Source: CAVTUU01 sp045804965 (GTDB lineage Bacteria > Chloroflexota > Chloroflexia > Thermomicrobiales > UBA6265). Taken from it: a DNA stretch of 64,000 bases. The notes beneath the pieces were generated by a model, which saw only the letters and a list, made by a program, of their open reading frames with translations, made no database searches and was not told the DNA's origin. The position numbers were made by a program, and so were the translations under genes. The stretch spans positions 1 through 64,000 of the forward strand of contig JBJMMD010000025.1 in NCBI GenBank assembly GCA_045804965.1. Direction: 5' to 3'. Shown one piece after another: positions 8,627 to 16,823 of the stretch (its first letter is position 1; each line of letters opens with the position of its first letter).

Positions 8627-9078
8627 TTCCGAAAGAAGATGAATCGAATCTGCGACATCCCTAGACTTACGACGATCTGATCCTGAAGCTGGGTAAATAA
8701 CTGGAAGCCAGCCATGAATTAGCAGTTCGCAGCGTATTTCTTTCCTGTTGATGATTAAGGAATTGCGGTCGAGCAACTACTCGCTCTGCATCAACTATTT
8801 TCGGCGTCTGGCATAGGCTGAGCGCCGGCCAGTTGGCGAATTGCGCCTTCTTTTCGAAAGAGGCGACGGAACTCCCATAGTGATTTTGCATGTCTTGACA
8901 GATTATCGAGGTGACCATCTTCGTTCAATTCCGAAGGATATATGTCGTAAGTCATTCGCCGTTCGTTTCCATAGCGATCTGTCTCACGTTGATATTGACA
9001 CGAATCGACGCTCTCGAGACGAAAGAGGCAACGCCAACCACAGCTTCAAACCAACACAGCTAACTCGACTTGGCTGCG
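8627..9078. other. AT-richer intergenic stretch
   Basis: No supported gene. Base composition is visibly less GC-rich than the flanks and remains so through the next gene. In-frame TAA at 9061-9063 blocks any longer N-terminus for the gene at 9079. Confidence 0.5.
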
Positions 9079-10134
9079 ATGGCACTTTCAACTCGCGATT
9101 TACCGCTGGGCTCATCGGCCTTCGGATCAGTCTATCTTCCGGTTCCCGAATCCCCGGACGCGTCGTTCATACCGGTGTTTACAGCTGCCGACCTCGCGAG
9201 GTACGGCATCATTCAAGGCTTTTCAGAGAGCTACATGACTTCCAGACCATTTGTGCTGATCTCCATATTGTTATTCGCGTTCACGAGTGAAGACAGGGCG
9301 AGTCAAAGCAGCGTCCTTCTCCGTGCCCCATCAAGCGACATGGTTAATGACACGGCTCATGGCAGTCGTCCTCTCGAAGACATTAGCGACCAGCCCGGAA
9401 TCATCTCCGTCGACTGGTACCCAAGCGAGGATGTGACCCAAGCAACATTGACCTTTCGAGTCGCGAATATCGATGCAGTCTTTCAAGTGCTGTGGTCAGC
9501 TCCTTCAAACTTTAGTCAGCCAGAATTGACAGACCTAGCGAGGATTTTGGAACACCGTATGAATCGCGAACTTAAAGGCGAACCAATTCCCGGCGTTGAT
9601 TACGATCTACCCGGCAAAATGTTGAACTTCGGGGCAAAGACCTTTCCAGAGGCCGAAGGCTATCTTTCGAAAGCAGACATCTTCTTCATGCCGTGGGCAT
9701 CAAACTTTTGGAATTCAACGTTTGTGAGCGCCTATCGAAGCTCTTCCACGACTGACCATGGTAAAGAAGGACTATCGATGCCGCAATTGACAGTCTTGGT
9801 ATTGCAATTCACGTCTGACGAGAGTGCAGAACAGGTCGCAGGAGTCGTTGCGCTGAAGTTGGATAGACCCTTTGACGTGGAAGAAATAGACATTGATCAA
9901 ATGGCCGGCTCTTCGTGGACTCGCGCGTATCAGTACGCCGACGAAGTTGGCGGTTCCGTTGATAGCTTCGATATCGTCTCTTCAACAGGCAGCTACGTCG
10001 TGCTGGTTGAAGTCCAAGAGGCAATAACTCTCCAAGCCGCAAAAAGCAAGGCATTGCAATTGATGAGGCACCAACTCGGTTGGCTCAATGCGGTAGGACC
10101 ATGCTCCGATGTGATAGAGCTACAGAGCACTTAG
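9079..10134 (+). CDS. Orphan hypothetical protein, possibly lacking its N-terminus
   Basis: A 351-residue frame from the ATG at 9079 (a TTG at 9070 is the only other in-frame option). Neither start has a ribosome binding site, and a stop lies just upstream at 9061. The N-terminus is not a signal peptide, although the body (acidic, with repeated ADLARYG/DLARILEH helices and FFMPWASNFWNSTFVSAYRS) resembles the globular part of exported lipoprotein-like hypotheticals. One hydrophobic stretch (FVLISILLFAF, about residues 59-69) could be membrane-associated. Codon use is more AT-rich than in neighbours, consistent with transfer or relaxed selection. It may be an intact foreign gene or a gene that lost its export signal. 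Confidence 0.55.
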   Translation: MALSTRDLPLGSSAFGSVYLPVPESPDASFIPVFTAADLARYGIIQGFSESYMTSRPFVLISILLFAFTSEDRASQSSVLLRAPSSDMVNDTAHGSRPLEDISDQPGIISVDWYPSEDVTQATLTFRVANIDAVFQVLWSAPSNFSQPELTDLARILEHRMNRELKGEPIPGVDYDLPGKMLNFGAKTFPEAEGYLSKADIFFMPWASNFWNSTFVSAYRSSSTTDHGKEGLSMPQLTVLVLQFTSDESAEQVAGVVALKLDRPFDVEEIDIDQMAGSSWTRAYQYADEVGGSVDSFDIVSSTGSYVVLVEVQEAITLQAAKSKALQLMRHQLGWLNAVGPCSDVIELQST

Positions 10135-10420
10135 CCGTCACCGCCTTCGGGAAGAAATTCTCAGCTTCTGCCATGTTGCCTGCCACCGAGAGGACTCCGT
10201 CCTCCTTGAAGGCAGCATTGACAACGTCTTCGGACGCTTGGAGCGAGACCCGCGCAGCAACAAACAGTTAGACAAGTCGTCCGGTGGTCCTAGCAACAAT
10301 ACAAGAAGCTGTAACGAGACAAACTTAGTGCTAACATGAGTAACGCTTTATCTTCGGACCTGTATTTGGGGTTACGAATCCGGGTCGCAATTTCTTACCG
10401 TCTTTCCCCTGAGGCGAACC
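10135..10420. other. Intergenic, no feature seen
   Basis: No gene, hairpin or promoter with good support. Only the 5-prime region of the histidine kinase gene lies here. Confidence 0.4.
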
Positions 10421-11566
10421 GTGCTACCCAATTCTGCCCGATCCCGGGTGCCCTCGACTGACCCCAACGCGGACAGCGACGCACAAGTGCGCGGGATCGC
10501 GGAGAGGCCCAGGAGGCCCCTGCGCGAATCCGCCAGATGGCTAGCGGCCGTTCTAATTCTGCTAGTCGGGCTCGTGGCCGCTGTCCTCTTGCTAGGACCC
10601 CTCCCGACATCGTGGCGGTTCGCGCTCCTGGTTGCGGTCCTACTCCTGACTGGCGTCAGCCTCTTCACGGCGGTCCTCGTTCTGCGGTCATGGCGAGAAC
10701 TCAATGCCGCCCAGCAATTACTCGAAGTTGCAACCGGAAACCTCGTCCAGGCCTATGCCTCACTCATGGACGCGAACCGGTCCTTGAGTGAGACGGCACG
10801 GGACCGGGACGATGCGCTGCATCGCCTTCGGGCGGCAGTCAGGGAGCGGGACGCCTTCCTTGCGGCAATTTCTCACGACCTGAGGACGCCACTGACCGTC
10901 ATCAAAGGGTATGCTGAACTGCTTGCGAGTGAGTTGAAGAAGGAGGCAACAGTCGACCAGACCCGGATCGCCAAACGCCTCGACCAAATCACGTCAAGCG
11001 CTGGTCGGCTCACGAACCTGGTCGAGCGGCTGCTGTGGCTGGCCCAACTAGAAATGGACCAGCCAATAGTCCTCCAGCGAACTCCCACCGACCTGGTCGC
11101 CTTGGCGGGCCGAATCGTGCATGAGCACGAACAAACGACGACCCTCCATCAACTTGGCCTGACATCCAGCTCGGCCAAAGTGGAAGGCTGCTGGGATCCG
11201 GAACTTATCCAGAGCGTTGTGGCGAATCTCGTGTCAAACGCGATCAAGTACAGCCCACACGGCGGACCTATCGACCTTAAGATCGACTTCGACGACTCCC
11301 GGCAAATGGCGATGCTATCGGTCAGTGATCGTGGTCTCGGCATCCCTTCGATCGATCTTCCGCACATCTTCGACCGGTTCTACCGTGCTGCGAATGTTGG
11401 TGACCGTATTGTCGGGACCGGGTTGGGGCTCGCCGGTGTCCATCATGCGGTAGAGGCGCACGGAGGAAGGGTAGCGGTGGAAAGCAATGAAGGCGTCGGG
11501 AGCACATTCGTTGTCGAATTACCGCTTGATTGCGAAGACGCTGCCCAAGACGCTCCGGGATCGTAA
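10421..11566 (+). CDS. Membrane sensor histidine kinase
   Basis: The 381-residue protein starts with GTG. Two adjacent membrane segments (about 41-61 and 66-88) leave almost no extracellular loop, so it likely senses something in the membrane or cytoplasm. A coiled-coil linker (about 92-145) leads to the HisKA domain with phospho-acceptor His152 in ISHDLRTPLT. The ATPase domain has the N box (NAIKYS), G1 (DRGLGIP), F box (FDRFYR) and G2 (GTGLGLAG). All catalytic motifs are present. No response regulator is adjacent, so this is an orphan kinase; its partner is elsewhere. The neighbouring minus-strand HD-GYP-like gene converges on it. Confidence 0.9.
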   Translation: MLPNSARSRVPSTDPNADSDAQVRGIAERPRRPLRESARWLAAVLILLVGLVAAVLLLGPLPTSWRFALLVAVLLLTGVSLFTAVLVLRSWRELNAAQQLLEVATGNLVQAYASLMDANRSLSETARDRDDALHRLRAAVRERDAFLAAISHDLRTPLTVIKGYAELLASELKKEATVDQTRIAKRLDQITSSAGRLTNLVERLLWLAQLEMDQPIVLQRTPTDLVALAGRIVHEHEQTTTLHQLGLTSSSAKVEGCWDPELIQSVVANLVSNAIKYSPHGGPIDLKIDFDDSRQMAMLSVSDRGLGIPSIDLPHIFDRFYRAANVGDRIVGTGLGLAGVHHAVEAHGGRVAVESNEGVGSTFVVELPLDCEDAAQDAPGS

Positions 11567-11623
11567 CCTGTCGAGATCCCCTATGGAGTCGTCCCAATGC
11601 GAAATGCTGCAGGACGTCGAACG

Positions 11624-12859
11624 TTAACGAGTACTGGCTACTTCATTCCGAAACATCGTGGTTAACGCGGTAACCACGATCGGGTCCCACGCGCGGCCAG
11701 CCTCGCGCTCAAGCACATCGACTGCCATAGATTGGCTGAGACCGCCGTTGGGATTCGTGAGTGCAATCATTCGGTCGTAGGCATCTGCTACCGCGAGCAA
11801 TCGAGCGGAAAGTGGAATCTCCTCGCGCTTCTGTCCATCAGGCATGCCGCTACCATCCCATCGTTCGCGTTGGTGGCGAATCGTTTCAGCGATGTGAAGG
11901 CGCTCAAGCAACTGATCGTATGCATTGCTCGCCGGGAACGAGCCGACAGGCGTTACAGGGGGCCGGCTCAGGTCGCCCCGGAGTATCCCCACTTCATGAA
12001 GTTGGGCAGCTCGTACCGCGACATCGAGCTCTTGCGTCGGTACTCTGAGTTGAATCCCGAGCGTACGGATGAGCCCCGCCACACGCTGGGCATGACCTGG
12101 GCTTTCACCAGCCACGAGATCGGTGAGTTCGGCGATGGCCTCGATCGTTGCTTGCGAGACCTGCCGCAAATTGGCGCTGCGGAGCAGGGAGAGATAGATC
12201 AGTATGAGCGGACCGACGAACAGGGGCAATAGCCATGGGGAACTTCCGGCAAGCGCTGCTATGAGGACGCCATTGCCGACGAGGGCAAGGTGCTCAGGCA
12301 AGTCGACCCAGAGACCTTCCCGCCAAACCGGGATCGGCCGCTTCCCCAATTGCAGTGCGACGACCACCGCCACGGCAAGCGTGTTAAGCACATGCATGAC
12401 GAGGAGTGCCGCGCCTATTGCCAGATAGGTGCGAACTTCCGCTAGCGCAGGCATACGGTTTGTGCCAGTCACCGCGTGCACGACCCAGCTGCCTGCGAGG
12501 ACGTAGGACGCAGTCTGGGCAACATTGAATGCGCCCTGCTCCCACGAATCACGCTGCTTCAATTCACGCACCGCGGTAGCGATGGCGACAGTCAACATCG
12601 CAAGCGGGGGCGGCAACATCAGCGCCGCGGCCGTTATGAACGCAGTGTCGACGTAGACCTTGGTCTTTATCCTCAAGTGCACGGGGAACTGTTGCGCCAC
12701 GGCAATCGCGCCGCCAAGGAGCACAGCAAACATCCACTGCGTGCTGGTTGCCTCTGCGTTGCCCCGCGCGGTGATTACGAGGCCCAGGAGAGCTGTCGCC
12801 GCGGCAAGTGCCCAGACGTACCAACGAACCGATCGATTTAGCTCGTTCGTGTCGTTCAT
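11624..12859 (-). CDS. Membrane protein with a degenerate HD-GYP-like domain
   Basis: A 411-residue protein with about seven membrane segments in residues 15-225 (a MASE-like sensory module) and a C-terminal HD-GYP-type domain (about 235-405). The fold is clear from His255 (ESPGHAQRV), the second motif at 288, RWDGSGMPDG (333-342) and LAVADAYDRM (354-363). Yet key residues differ from active cyclic-di-GMP phosphodiesterases: the HDIGK motif is HEVGI (Asp to Glu, Lys to Ile) and the paired HH before the DGxGYP-type loop is RHQ. It therefore may bind but not hydrolyse c-di-GMP, or act on another ligand. No ribosome binding site is obvious before 12859. Confidence 0.8.
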   Translation of the reverse strand: MNDTNELNRSVRWYVWALAAATALLGLVITARGNAEATSTQWMFAVLLGGAIAVAQQFPVHLRIKTKVYVDTAFITAAALMLPPPLAMLTVAIATAVRELKQRDSWEQGAFNVAQTASYVLAGSWVVHAVTGTNRMPALAEVRTYLAIGAALLVMHVLNTLAVAVVVALQLGKRPIPVWREGLWVDLPEHLALVGNGVLIAALAGSSPWLLPLFVGPLILIYLSLLRSANLRQVSQATIEAIAELTDLVAGESPGHAQRVAGLIRTLGIQLRVPTQELDVAVRAAQLHEVGILRGDLSRPPVTPVGSFPASNAYDQLLERLHIAETIRHQRERWDGSGMPDGQKREEIPLSARLLAVADAYDRMIALTNPNGGLSQSMAVDVLEREAGRAWDPIVVTALTTMFRNEVASTR

Positions 12860-12902
12860 AGTGCAGTCTCGGCCCGTAACAGGTCGGCGCTTCGGTCTGT
12901 GC

Positions 12903-13364
12903 TCAAGCGGCAGAAGCCACTGTTGTGTTCACTGTGATTGTCGTGTTGGTCTTCCCGTTGACCGACGAGGCGCGCCCCGACAAGGGCGCCACTGTCACGA
13001 GAACAGGCATAACGGTATCTGCCGGGACCGCGACTTGAAACTGCACTTGGATACCCCGACTTGTCACTTTCAGTCGCGAATTGGAGACGATCGTTATGGC
13101 TTCTCCGAATCCGTTGAATCCAGCATCGACGTAGGTGACCTCAACGGCTGTTCCCGGGGGAACACTGAGCGTTACCGCAATCGGCCCTGTGACATGAACC
13201 TGCGAATCTTGATCTATATCGACGTAAACCGAAGTCGTTGTCCCTGCGATGTTGAAGATTGGATCACTTCGACACCAATGGCGTCCGGCATCGACCGGGG
13301 CCGCGACAATGACGAAGACGAGCGCCGCGAGCATAATGCCCATTAGCCGGCTATTTCGGAACAT
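12903..13364 (-). CDS. Small secreted beta-rich protein
   Basis: The ATG at 13364 follows GGAGG with a 9-base gap. The 153-residue product starts with a clear signal peptide (MFRNSRLMGIMLAALVFVIV, cut after about residue 26). The mature part is Val/Thr-rich with alternating hydrophobic residues, as in a beta sandwich. Two cysteines are not paired in an obvious motif. It ends at the cell surface or in the medium; the function is unknown. The palindrome CCGTACGTACGG lies 120 bases upstream and may be its operator. It runs in the same direction as the HD-GYP-like gene 43 bases downstream, so the two may be co-transcribed. Confidence 0.7.
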   Translation of the reverse strand: MFRNSRLMGIMLAALVFVIVAAPVDAGRHWCRSDPIFNIAGTTTSVYVDIDQDSQVHVTGPIAVTLSVPPGTAVEVTYVDAGFNGFGEAITIVSNSRLKVTSRGIQVQFQVAVPADTVMPVLVTVAPLSGRASSVNGKTNTTITVNTTVASAA

Positions 13365-13483
13365 GAATCAGGTCCTCCACCAGGCGGGGAAACCGGATGG
13401 GCTGCATAACACCGCCTCGCCGGAGCCGCAGATCGCACGACGAAGCTCGTTGATCAGGCGAACCTGCGCCATCTGCCCATAGA

Positions 13484-13495
13484 CCGTACGTACGG
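13484..13495. promoter_or_regulatory. Palindrome CCGTACGTACGG
   Basis: A perfect 12-base palindrome upstream of the small secreted protein gene. Near-identical sites lie in two other intergenic regions (41883-41894 and 58831-58842), which suggests one DNA-binding regulator. Confidence 0.4.
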
Positions 13496-13644
13496 TACCA
13501 TCATATCACCGATGAACGCTCTTGCACATGAGATCTCATAGCCAACTCATCCCAAAATGCATCGCTGTACTGCAGGTTTTTAGCCGGCAGGGTGAGAGCC
13601 GGGAGTGCTCAAATTGCGCTGCATATAACCAATGCCGAATAGCA

Positions 13645-13673
13645 TTGACGCCTACCACGAATCGTGCAACACT
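13645..13673 (+). promoter_or_regulatory. Putative promoter of the riboswitch operon
   Basis: TTGACG at 13645-13650, a 17-base spacer and AACACT at 13668-13673. Transcription would start near 13680, about 50 bases before the riboswitch core. Confidence 0.4.
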
Positions 13674-13726
13674 GCGGTTTGCTGAATCGCGGGAGACCGC
13701 GAGCTTTAACAATCAGCACAGCGTTG

Positions 13727-13847
13727 CGGCAGGAAACGCGCCTTAGGGCGCAACGGGGGAAGCCGGTGCAAGACCGGCGCTGTCCCGCAACTGTAACGCC
13801 GGTCGAGGCTAGCACGACCGGCGAAGCCAGATTACCCGTTCCTGCTC
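13727..13847 (+). ncRNA. Cobalamin (vitamin B12) riboswitch aptamer
   Basis: The conserved core is unmistakable: GAAGCCGGTG, then ACCGGCGCTG, then CCCGCAACTGTAA, and further on GAAGCCAGATTACCCG (the B12 box region). The closing helix P1 pairs GCAGGAA (13729-13735) with TTCCTGC (13839-13845). An additional hairpin, CGCCGGTCG with CGACCGGCG, fills the middle. It is followed by a terminator at 13936-13960, so it should turn the downstream operon off when cobalamin is bound. It sits in front of genes for two exported binding-type proteins and an ECF transporter module. Confidence 0.93.
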
Positions 13848-13935
13848 GTCCGATTCCTTCGCGTGAAAGGGGTGGACAACATCGATCGATCCTATATCGG
13901 GTAATCCCACGAATCCACTATCGATCCTTGCCAGT

Positions 13936-13960
13936 CTGCTCATCCGAGCAGGCTTTTTTG
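13936..13960 (+). terminator. Riboswitch-controlled intrinsic terminator
   Basis: CTGCTC (13936-13941) pairs with GAGCAG (13946-13951) over a 4-base loop, followed by GC and six T. The 3-prime arm GAGCAGG (13946-13952) is also a perfect complement of CCTGCTC at 13841-13847, which is part of the P1 arm of the aptamer. Ligand-bound P1 therefore frees the terminator, while ligand-free RNA can form the antiterminator. Confidence 0.8.
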
Positions 13961-14007
13961 TTGCGGTTGCCGTGCGTCCGCATGCGCCGTTGCAGATGGG
14001 AGAACTC

Positions 14008-15072
14008 ATGTTGAAGCATTCCGTGCTCGCCCGTCGACGATTGCACGCCATGATGCTGAGCGTGTTCGTAGTTCTTCTTGTTGCCGTGTTGTCGCCGATG
14101 GTTGCGGTCGGCAAGCAGGCGACGCCAGGCGCGACACCCGCCGCGACGCCCTCGTTCGGCACTGGTCTCGAAGGAGCGGTGCAGTGGCTGTTGTCCCAGG
14201 AGGCGGACGATGGTGGGTTCCTTGGTTTTTCGGGCAAGACCGATCCGGGCGCGACAGCCGACGCGGTGATCGCGCTGGGTGCTGCCCGCAAGACCGGGAT
14301 TGATGTCAAACTGAGCAACGCCGTGGGCTATCTCGCGACGAACGCGAACACCTACGCCCAGAGCGGAACCGGCCAGGCGGCGAAGCTCGCACTGGCGATG
14401 ATCGCCGCGGGCGAGAACCCGCGCGATGCCGGCGGCGTCGATCCGCTTGCGCTGGTCGAGCACGGACAACGCGAGGATACGGGTATCTATGGGACCGGTA
14501 TCTTCGACCACGCCCTGTGCATAATGGCGCTTGCTGCAAGTGGTCAATCGGTACCTCCCAGCGCAATCGACGCCTTGAAAACCACGCAAATCAAGGACGG
14601 CTCCTGGGCGTTCGATGCCCGGGATGTGGTCGGGTCGGGCGATACCAACACGACCGCGGTTGTGATTCAGGCGCTGGTCATCGCGGGCCACGGTCAGGAT
14701 CCAACGATCAACAAGGCGCTCGAATACTTGAAAACCGCGCAGGCCAACGACGGCGCGTTCGGCTACCAACCCGCCCAGCCGCTGGTACCGGATGCCAATT
14801 CGACCGCGCTGGTGGTCCAGGCCATCATCGCGGCGGGTCAACATCCGGCGTCGGCCGAGTGGAAGAACGCATCAGGGGCGCTCTCGGCGTTTCAACGCCC
14901 AACTGGCGCGTTCTTCTACAACGAGCAGCAGGCGGGCGACAATCTCTTTGCCACGGTCCAGGCAATTCCGGCGATCGCCGGTCAGGCGCTGCCGATCATG
15001 GCAAAATCGAGCAAGCAGGCGACGCCTATGGCGAGTCCGGCAGCATTCACGCTCGATCTGATCACCGCCTAA
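14008..15072 (+). CDS. Exported alpha/alpha-barrel protein resembling the intrinsic-factor/transcobalamin alpha domain
   Basis: The start at 14008 is set by GGGAG 5-6 bases upstream. The 354-residue product has a signal peptide with basic start and long hydrophobic core (about residues 5-31). A series of helical repeats of the prenyltransferase/squalene-oxidase type follows: AVQWLLSQEADDGGFLGFSG, ALKTTQIKDGSWAF, ALEYLKTAQANDGAFGY and ALSAFQRPTGAFFY all end in a Gly-containing turn. That repeat forms the alpha6/alpha6 barrel also used by the N-terminal domain of animal intrinsic factor and transcobalamin. No DxDD or zinc ligands of enzymes with this fold are seen. Control by a B12 riboswitch and the ECF genes behind it make extracellular cobalamin binding the best hypothesis. 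It is not proven from sequence. Confidence 0.8.
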   Translation: MLKHSVLARRRLHAMMLSVFVVLLVAVLSPMVAVGKQATPGATPAATPSFGTGLEGAVQWLLSQEADDGGFLGFSGKTDPGATADAVIALGAARKTGIDVKLSNAVGYLATNANTYAQSGTGQAAKLALAMIAAGENPRDAGGVDPLALVEHGQREDTGIYGTGIFDHALCIMALAASGQSVPPSAIDALKTTQIKDGSWAFDARDVVGSGDTNTTAVVIQALVIAGHGQDPTINKALEYLKTAQANDGAFGYQPAQPLVPDANSTALVVQAIIAAGQHPASAEWKNASGALSAFQRPTGAFFYNEQQAGDNLFATVQAIPAIAGQALPIMAKSSKQATPMASPAAFTLDLITA

Positions 15073-15084
15073 ATCGACTGAACG

Positions 15085-15777
15085 ATGCGCTCGCCGGCTT
15101 ATCTCGCCGCTCGAATCTGCCTCGCGATTGCGCTGCTAGTCGCCCTGTTTGTGGGGCGGCCCGCGGCCGGGCAGGAGTTACATCACGCGGGGCTGATCGT
15201 GCGCCATGGCGACGGCCGGATCACATACGCCTATATCGCGTTTCCCGAGGAGACGATCAACGGCATCGAGTTACTGAAACGAAGCGGGATTCCGCTGGTG
15301 ACGGTCAGCTTCGGCGGATTAGGCGAAGGGGTATGCTCGCTCGACAGCGAAGGGTGTCCGGCCTCGGATTGCCGGCAGCGCGTCTGTCAGGGGCCGAGTG
15401 ATGCGTCGCCCTACTGGCGCTACTTCCGGCAGTCGACTGCGGGCGATTGGCAGGCGCTCGCATTGGGCGCGAGTTCGACGAACGTCCACGACGGCGATAT
15501 CGACGGCTGGTCGTGGACGCCGGACAATGCGAACCTGCCGGCAGTGACGATGAATGACCTGCGCTCAGTCCTCGGGATTGCCCAGACGGCGGCAGCAAGC
15601 TCCGTCCAGCCAACCGCCTTCGTTAAAACGGTCCTCCCCGCCGGCGTCTCGGCCGAGAGCGATGACGGACAGAGCCTCGCTGTCTATTTCGGAGCGGCGG
15701 TGATCTTGGCTGCAATCTGCATTGTCGCAGCGATCGTCATTGGCCGGGGCCGGCTCGTTGGAATCCCGCCGAAATGA
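15085..15777 (+). CDS. Exported DUF4430-like (transcobalamin beta-domain-like), membrane-anchored protein
   Basis: The 230-residue protein begins 12 bases after the previous stop, so translation is probably coupled. It has a signal peptide (about 1-28), a mature domain (30-165) and one C-terminal membrane segment (about 198-219) with a short basic tail inside. The domain pattern, a HHAGLIVRHGDGRITYAYIAF strand pair, ELLKRSGI helix, YWRYF and DGDIDGWSW, fits DUF4430, the fold of the C-terminal domain of intrinsic factor/transcobalamin. Four cysteines (CSLDSEGCPASDCRQRVC) are closely spaced and could form two disulfides. With the alpha-barrel protein just upstream it would make a two-chain B12 clamp tethered to the membrane. 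This is an inference from domain arrangement. Confidence 0.75.
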   Translation: MRSPAYLAARICLAIALLVALFVGRPAAGQELHHAGLIVRHGDGRITYAYIAFPEETINGIELLKRSGIPLVTVSFGGLGEGVCSLDSEGCPASDCRQRVCQGPSDASPYWRYFRQSTAGDWQALALGASSTNVHDGDIDGWSWTPDNANLPAVTMNDLRSVLGIAQTAAASSVQPTAFVKTVLPAGVSAESDDGQSLAVYFGAAVILAAICIVAAIVIGRGRLVGIPPK

Positions 15778-16823
15778 GGAGGCGAGACCAGCAGGTCGAT
15801 CCGCGCGCCTGGGTGGCTTGGGCGGTGGCCGCGAGTCTGGTGCCGACGCTCGGCCGAAACCCGATCGCGCTGGGAGCGACGTTGATCGTCGTTATCGCCG
15901 TGCGGGAGGCGTGGCGACCGTGGGCGCGTCAGTTTGCGTCGTGGTCGTTGATCATGCGGATGGCTCTTGTCTTTGCGCTGATCGGCGTCCTGTTCAATGT
16001 CTTGACCTACCACGGCGGGGATTGGGCGATCTACGAGCTGCCGGAATGGCTGCCGATCATCGGCGGCACGCTCACGCTCAACGCCCTGCTCTATGGTTCG
16101 TTGAGCGGGCTGGCGCTGTTGATCCTCGTGCTGATCGGCACGACCGTCGGGGCGTTGATCAACTGGTCTGAGCTATTGCGAAGGTTGCCGGGGCGGCTGA
16201 TGCCGGTCGCGGTCGCCGGCACGGTCGCATTCGCCTTCGTGCCACAAACCGCGCAGGCGTACCAACAGATTCGCGAGGCGCAGCTCGCACGTGGGCATCG
16301 CATTAGAGGGGCGCGTGACCTCCTGCCGCTGCTCGTGCCGTTGCTGACGCTGGGGCTTGAACGGGCAATCACATTGTCTGAGGCAATGGAGTCGCGGGGC
16401 TTCGGCGCGCCGCGAAGCCCTGGGGCAACGAGCTCAAGCTGGCGGCGAGGCGGCGTCGCGATCGCGCTCACCGGCATCGTTTCCGCCGGGTATCTGCTGG
16501 CAGTTGGGAGACCGGGAGAGGGTGCAATCGCGCTCGCGTTGGGGATTGTCCTGTTCGTGGTCGGCCTGCGGGGAGGAGAAACGCGGCGGACCGTCTTTCG
16601 CGCCACGAAGCTTAGCGGCCGTGATTGGGCGGTGATCGTCGCATCGGTTTCAGTCGCAATCGTAGTCTTCGTCGTGTTGTCGGTCGATCCAGACGCGTTA
16701 CGGTACGAACCCTACCCGTCGATCGAGGTGCCCCGCGTAAATCTGCCGATGCTCCTTGCGCTCGCGGCATTGCTTACACCTGCGCTCGCGACGCCGGCGG
16801 ATCGGAGCGCACACGATGCGTAG
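15774..16823 (+). CDS. ecfT: ECF transporter T component (EcfT/CbiQ family) with C-terminal extension
   Basis: The ATG overlaps the previous stop (ATGA). The 349-residue membrane protein has four to five N-terminal membrane segments, then the cytoplasmic coupling helices with the two characteristic short motifs: Ala-Arg-Gly at 172-174 (EAQLARGHR) and Ser-Arg-Gly at 207-209 (EAMESRGFG). These dock into the ATPase subunits in known ECF transporters. Usual EcfT length is about 260 residues; here another 110 or so residues add three to four hydrophobic segments after the coupling region. No S component is encoded nearby. The protein should energise uptake of the vitamin captured by the upstream proteins. 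The last 8 bases overlap the ATPase gene. Confidence 0.88.
   Translation: MRRRDQQVDPRAWVAWAVAASLVPTLGRNPIALGATLIVVIAVREAWRPWARQFASWSLIMRMALVFALIGVLFNVLTYHGGDWAIYELPEWLPIIGGTLTLNALLYGSLSGLALLILVLIGTTVGALINWSELLRRLPGRLMPVAVAGTVAFAFVPQTAQAYQQIREAQLARGHRIRGARDLLPLLVPLLTLGLERAITLSEAMESRGFGAPRSPGATSSSWRRGGVAIALTGIVSAGYLLAVGRPGEGAIALALGIVLFVVGLRGGETRRTVFRATKLSGRDWAVIVASVSVAIVVFVVLSVDPDALRYEPYPSIEVPRVNLPMLLALAALLTPALATPADRSAHDA

Noticed and set aside
8137..8776. Long minus-strand frames
   Set aside because: They run antisense to the relic at 8513-8626, carry no motif and have no ribosome binding site.
13918..14844. Minus-strand 308-codon frame
   Set aside because: Antisense to the riboswitch terminator and the alpha-barrel gene, which has clear domain repeats and a signal peptide.
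14517..15401. Plus-strand 294-codon frame spanning two genes
   Set aside because: It covers the junction of two well-supported genes in a different frame and is Gly/Arg-rich.
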